Assembly: GCA_037179515.1 (NCBI GenBank)
Contig: JAXCGZ010016983.1
Coordinates: 151,001 to 215,000 of the forward strand
Source of the DNA: Halocaridina rubra
Taxonomy: Eukaryota > Arthropoda > Malacostraca > Decapoda > Atyidae
Length of the DNA: 64,000 nucleotides
Direction of reading: 5' to 3'
In this document: positions 61,000 through 64,000 of the stretch, in pieces
Numbering within the stretch: the stretch's first letter is position 1
Layout: the number at the start of each line of letters is the position of its first letter
Program-made: the position numbers and the translations under genes
The notes under the pieces: generated by a model
The model's input: the letters and a program-made list of their open reading frames with translations, nothing else
The model's database searches: none
Told to the model about the DNA's origin: nothing

Positions 61000-63156
61000 T
61001 TAGTGAAAGTGAGATAAAAGTGGAGAAAGAGGAGAATAAGAGAGGAGGAGAGGTGCTAAAAGTGAGTGAAGTAAATAAGGAAGAGAAACACTGTGAGCAT
61101 AAGGCTAGTCAGAGGAATGTGCAGAATGTAGTGAAAGAGATAGTGCAGGAGGGAGTGGAAGAAGAATGGAGTTGTTTCGAGGAGGAAGTTATGTAGTGTG
61201 CAGAGGCACTGTGCAGAAGGAGACTAACAGGTAATAATAAAAGGAAATGTAGTGAATGATGGAATGAGTAGCTGAGTGCAGTAGTAGATGAAAAGAAACA
61301 GGCATTTGAGGTATAGTTACAGATGGGTAATGTAAAGGCATATCAAAGGCTTAGTGCAAAGAGGAGGTTTGTGAAGCACTTGGTGAGAGAGACAAAAAGA
61401 GAAGCAGATGTAAGGCAAGGTAGATGCTTGTCTGAAAATTTTTAAAGGAACAACAAAATATTTTGGAAGAAAAAGGAAAAGAGCGCAAAAGAATGAACCT
61501 GTTAGGAAGAAGAGGATGAAAGGAGTAGATGGGCAAATGCCAGTAGACGAAATAATGGTGAGAGAGAGATGTACTGAGTAGTTCAAGGAAAAGCTAAATG
61601 AAGAAGATGATAGAGAGGCACAGACTGTGGCTATGGGAAATGAATGGAGAATAACAATGTTACGTGATGAGAACACTAGGAAAAAATAGGGGGTACATTT
61701 GGCATTGAGAGCAATGAAAGCAGGTAATGCACCAGGGATAGACGGGTGTCATGTAGAATGATTATCAAAAGGTGGGGAGGCATTAGTGGAATGGATTGTT
61801 AGGTTGATGAGTGTATGTTTCAGGTAAGGGAGGGTTGCAGTTCATTGGGGGAGTGCATGTGTAATTCCACTTTATAAATGGAAAGGAAATAAGTATGAGT
61901 GGAGTAGTTTTAGAGGAATTACTTTGTTGAGCGTAGTTGGCAAGGTATATGGAAGCGTGTTAATCAAGAAAATTAGGAAATGTACTGAGAGTTCAATAGG
62001 GAAATGACAGTGTGAATTCTGGAGAGAAAGAGGATGTACAGATTAGGTACTTGTGGTAAGACAGGTGTCTGAGAAGTTCTTATAGAAAAGTATGAACACT
62101 TTTTGAGCTTTTATGAACATAAAGAAAGTGTATGACAGGTTTAATAGAGGGGCGTTGTGGAATAAATGGAAAAGTGTTGAATGCAGTTAAGAGTTTTTAC
62201 ATGAATAGAAGAGCCTGTATGAGAGCAGAGGATGGTAAGATTGATTGGTTTGAGGTGAATGTAGAGTTACATCAATGATGTGTTATATTGCCATGGTTGT
62301 TTTATGTGTATATGAATGGAATGGTAATGGAAGTAAATGAAAGAGTATTAGACATATTCTTAGAATTAGTGGGTGAGTATGAAAGGTTGTGGAGATTGAA
62401 TAAATTGCTATTTGCGGATGACACAGCACTGGTGGTTGATACTGAGAATAAATTGGCCATTTGGTGACTGGGTTTATTAGGGTGTGTGAAAGAAGGAACT
62501 TGAGGATGAATACTGGTAAAAGTAAAGTCATGAGATGCATGAGGAGTGTTAATGTTTACAGATTCAATGTAGGAATGATTGAGGATTTGCTTGTAGAAGT
62601 TGAACATTTTAAGTATCTGGGGTCGCACATAACAAGGACTGGACGAGTGGATGCAGAGGTAAGTCACAGAGAGAAGGAAGCTAGTAAATGATTAGGTGGG
62701 CTGCAAAGAATGATGAGAAATAGGTATTTGGAAATGAATACAAGAAGGATATATGAATCTATGATTGTGCCAACAGCACTGTATGGAGCAGAGACTTGGA
62801 TTGCAAGAGATAATGAAAAGAACAAGTGTATCTAGAATAGATAGAGTCAGAAATGAGGAGGTCAGGCAGAGAATGGCTGTTGAAAGAAAGCTGTCGGATA
62901 GGTGAGGTCAGAGATTATTGAGTTTATTGGACACATGGGAAGGATCAGTGATGAACGAATAGTGAAGAGAGTGTGGAGTGCAGATGTGATTGGAGTTAGG
63001 CAATAGGTAGACCTAGAATAAGATGGATGGATGGCGTGAAAAGGGCATTGGATGCACGTGGAATGTCAGTAGAGCAGAGTAGAGAGCATGCAAGAGATAG
63101 GAATGAGTGGAGGAAGATTGTGCATAGCTCTGTGATCTATGATGGACGGGTGTGAG
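61000..63156 (+). pseudogene. RTE-like reverse transcriptase and C-terminal region (broken)
   Basis: In-order fragments: AMKAGNAPGIDGCHVE (61,708), ACVIPLYKWKGNKYEWSSFR, GITLLSVVGKVYGSVLIKKI, AFMNIKKVYDR, LLFADDTALVVDTENKLAIW (about 62,405), RKLRMNTGKSKVMRC-like sequence, VEHFKYLGSHITRTGRVDAE, MIVPTALYGAETWIARDNEK and RPRIRWMDGVKRALDARGMS. Stops and frameshifts separate nearly all of them. Confidence 0.85.
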
Positions 63157-63184
63157 GGGAGTTGCAATGTGATAAAGCGGTGGG

Positions 63185-63395
63185 GGTAGACTAGTTACAA
63201 CTGGCGGGCCTCATTGTAGATTATCCTTGCCCGCCTACCTTGTGGGTGACCCAAGCAGGATGGTGGTGGTGGTGGGGGAAATGTGGCAACCCTTTATCTT
63301 CAAGGAGCTAAAAGGAGTAGTTGAGGTACGTGTAGATCGTGGTGAATGCTTGTTTCTTGGCTCGGCCACTCCCCTTAAAACGGGGAATGGAAACT
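63185..63395 (+). repeat. RTE-linked 3' segment, copy 6 (attached to its LINE)
   Basis: CAGGATGGTGGTGG, GTGGTGAATGCTTG, GGCTCGGCCACTCCCCTTAA, AACGGGGAATGG: reversed, this gives the same order of words as copies 1-4. It directly follows the LINE C-terminal coding region. Confidence 0.78.
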
Positions 63396-63955
63396 ATATA
63401 TGTATGTATCATACCATAGAAAGGGTGGGAGTTTTGGGGGGTAGACACTATGCCATTGAAAAATTAGATATTTTGCAACTGAATTGCTCCAAACAGCTAA
63501 TAAATTTTTTAATCTACTTCTATAAATCTTCAGAACATATTAAAATATCTTAGCATACCAGAAAGTTTAATATATTCAGGAGAAAATGACACAGTAATCT
63601 CTATTTTCTAAGGATTTTCAGAATCTTGCGTCTTTTCAGATACCATTAATTAACGTTATAAGATTTCTAATAAAACCGTTTTTTGGTAGTTGCATAGTTA
63701 CGTGACACATTATTACAATGCAGAGCAAGGAAGTTATGTATAAAACTTGCCTAACCATTAAAGCATACAATATACATTTTAAATTAAATTCTTATTATGA
63801 TGTCGACATGAATTCTTAGAAACGTAAATGGAGTTTTAATGCATATATGCAGTTAAGAATATATAGCAGATTCCAATCATACTCTTAGAATTCATGTGGG
63901 TACAGAGGTTTTTGGTTGGAGATTTTTCCATTTGAGGGGGATCCGGTACCATATG
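63396..63955. other. AT-rich intergenic end of window
   Basis: No gene or recognisable repeat seen. Confidence 0.5.
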
Positions 63956-63981
63956 CTCTCTCTCTCTCTCTCTCTCTCTCT
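63956..63981. repeat. (CT)n microsatellite
   Basis: About 26 bases of CT dinucleotides near the window end. Confidence 0.93.
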
Positions 63982-64000
63982 CCAGTTCATAACCTAGACA

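Larger units (their letters stand above)
59900..63395 (+). mobile_element. RTE-like LINE, nearly full length, degenerate
   Basis: A 5' leader (about 59,900-60,200, with CCCTGCGTGTCGTGAAAG and GGAAATCCCCTCCTCTC), an endonuclease frame, an (AG)n tract, a broken reverse transcriptase and C-terminal region, then a 3' segment that recurs alone five times in this window. The start is approximate. Many stops and shifts make it inactive. Confidence 0.83.

Noticed and set aside
62302..62667. Minus-strand 121-codon frame
   Set aside because: Shadow of the degenerate RTE-like reverse transcriptase containing FADD on the plus strand.

Overview
The window is animal nuclear DNA: AT-rich, full of simple repeats, with long introns and many SINEs, LINEs, an LTR element and DNA transposons. 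The repeat types (a GalEa-like Copia element, RTE-, jockey- and CR1-like LINEs, Tigger-like transposons, very long (AT)n, (AAT)n and (GA)n tracts) and the protein sequence suggest a decapod crustacean, perhaps a crab. That assignment is inference; nothing in the window names the species.

Only one host gene is well supported. It is a Cbl-family E3 ubiquitin ligase on the minus strand, running from an ATG at 54,579 to a stop at 370, about 54 kb. I could place 14 coding exons with GT-AG borders and matching phases. Together they give 4,449 bases, or 1,482 codons plus a stop. Exons 1-6 encode the tyrosine-kinase-binding region (four-helix bundle, EF-hand, variant SH2). Exons 7-8 encode the linker helix and RING finger. 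Exons 9-13 encode an unusually long proline/serine/threonine-rich tail with YDVP, YENM and PxxxPR motifs. Exon 14 encodes a C-terminal UBA domain. Reading through the exon 8 donor gives a short form that stops just after the RING.

Layout along the plus strand: 370-4,980 holds exons 14-10 (UBA and most of the low-complexity tail). 4,981-9,258 is intron 9. 9,259-10,884 is the very large exon 9. 10,885-42,041 is the 31-kb intron 8, dominated by mobile DNA. Inside it, 19,151-32,646 is an almost continuous nest: a TA-flanked MITE split by a Copia-like element (itself split by an RTE-type LINE tail) and by a SINE; a pogo/Tigger-like remnant; a second DNA transposon split by a nearly intact Tigger transposon; and a second copy of the MITE split by a jockey-like LINE. 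42,042-46,867 carries exons 8-2. 46,868-54,273 is intron 1, with LINE tails and a diverged tandem repeat touching the exon 1 donor. 54,274-54,579 is exon 1.

Upstream of Cbl (54,600-64,000) I see no host gene. That stretch holds a CR1-like LINE with an intact 489-codon reverse transcriptase reading frame next to an (AC)n tract, a degenerate but nearly full-length RTE-like LINE, two SINEs and long (AT)n arrays. Several repeat families recur across the window: five jockey-like 3' ends, two RTE-type C-terminal tails, six copies of an RTE-linked 3' segment, four SINE-A copies and two SINE-B copies. All coordinates and splice junctions were read by eye; no alignment, HMM or transcript data were available.
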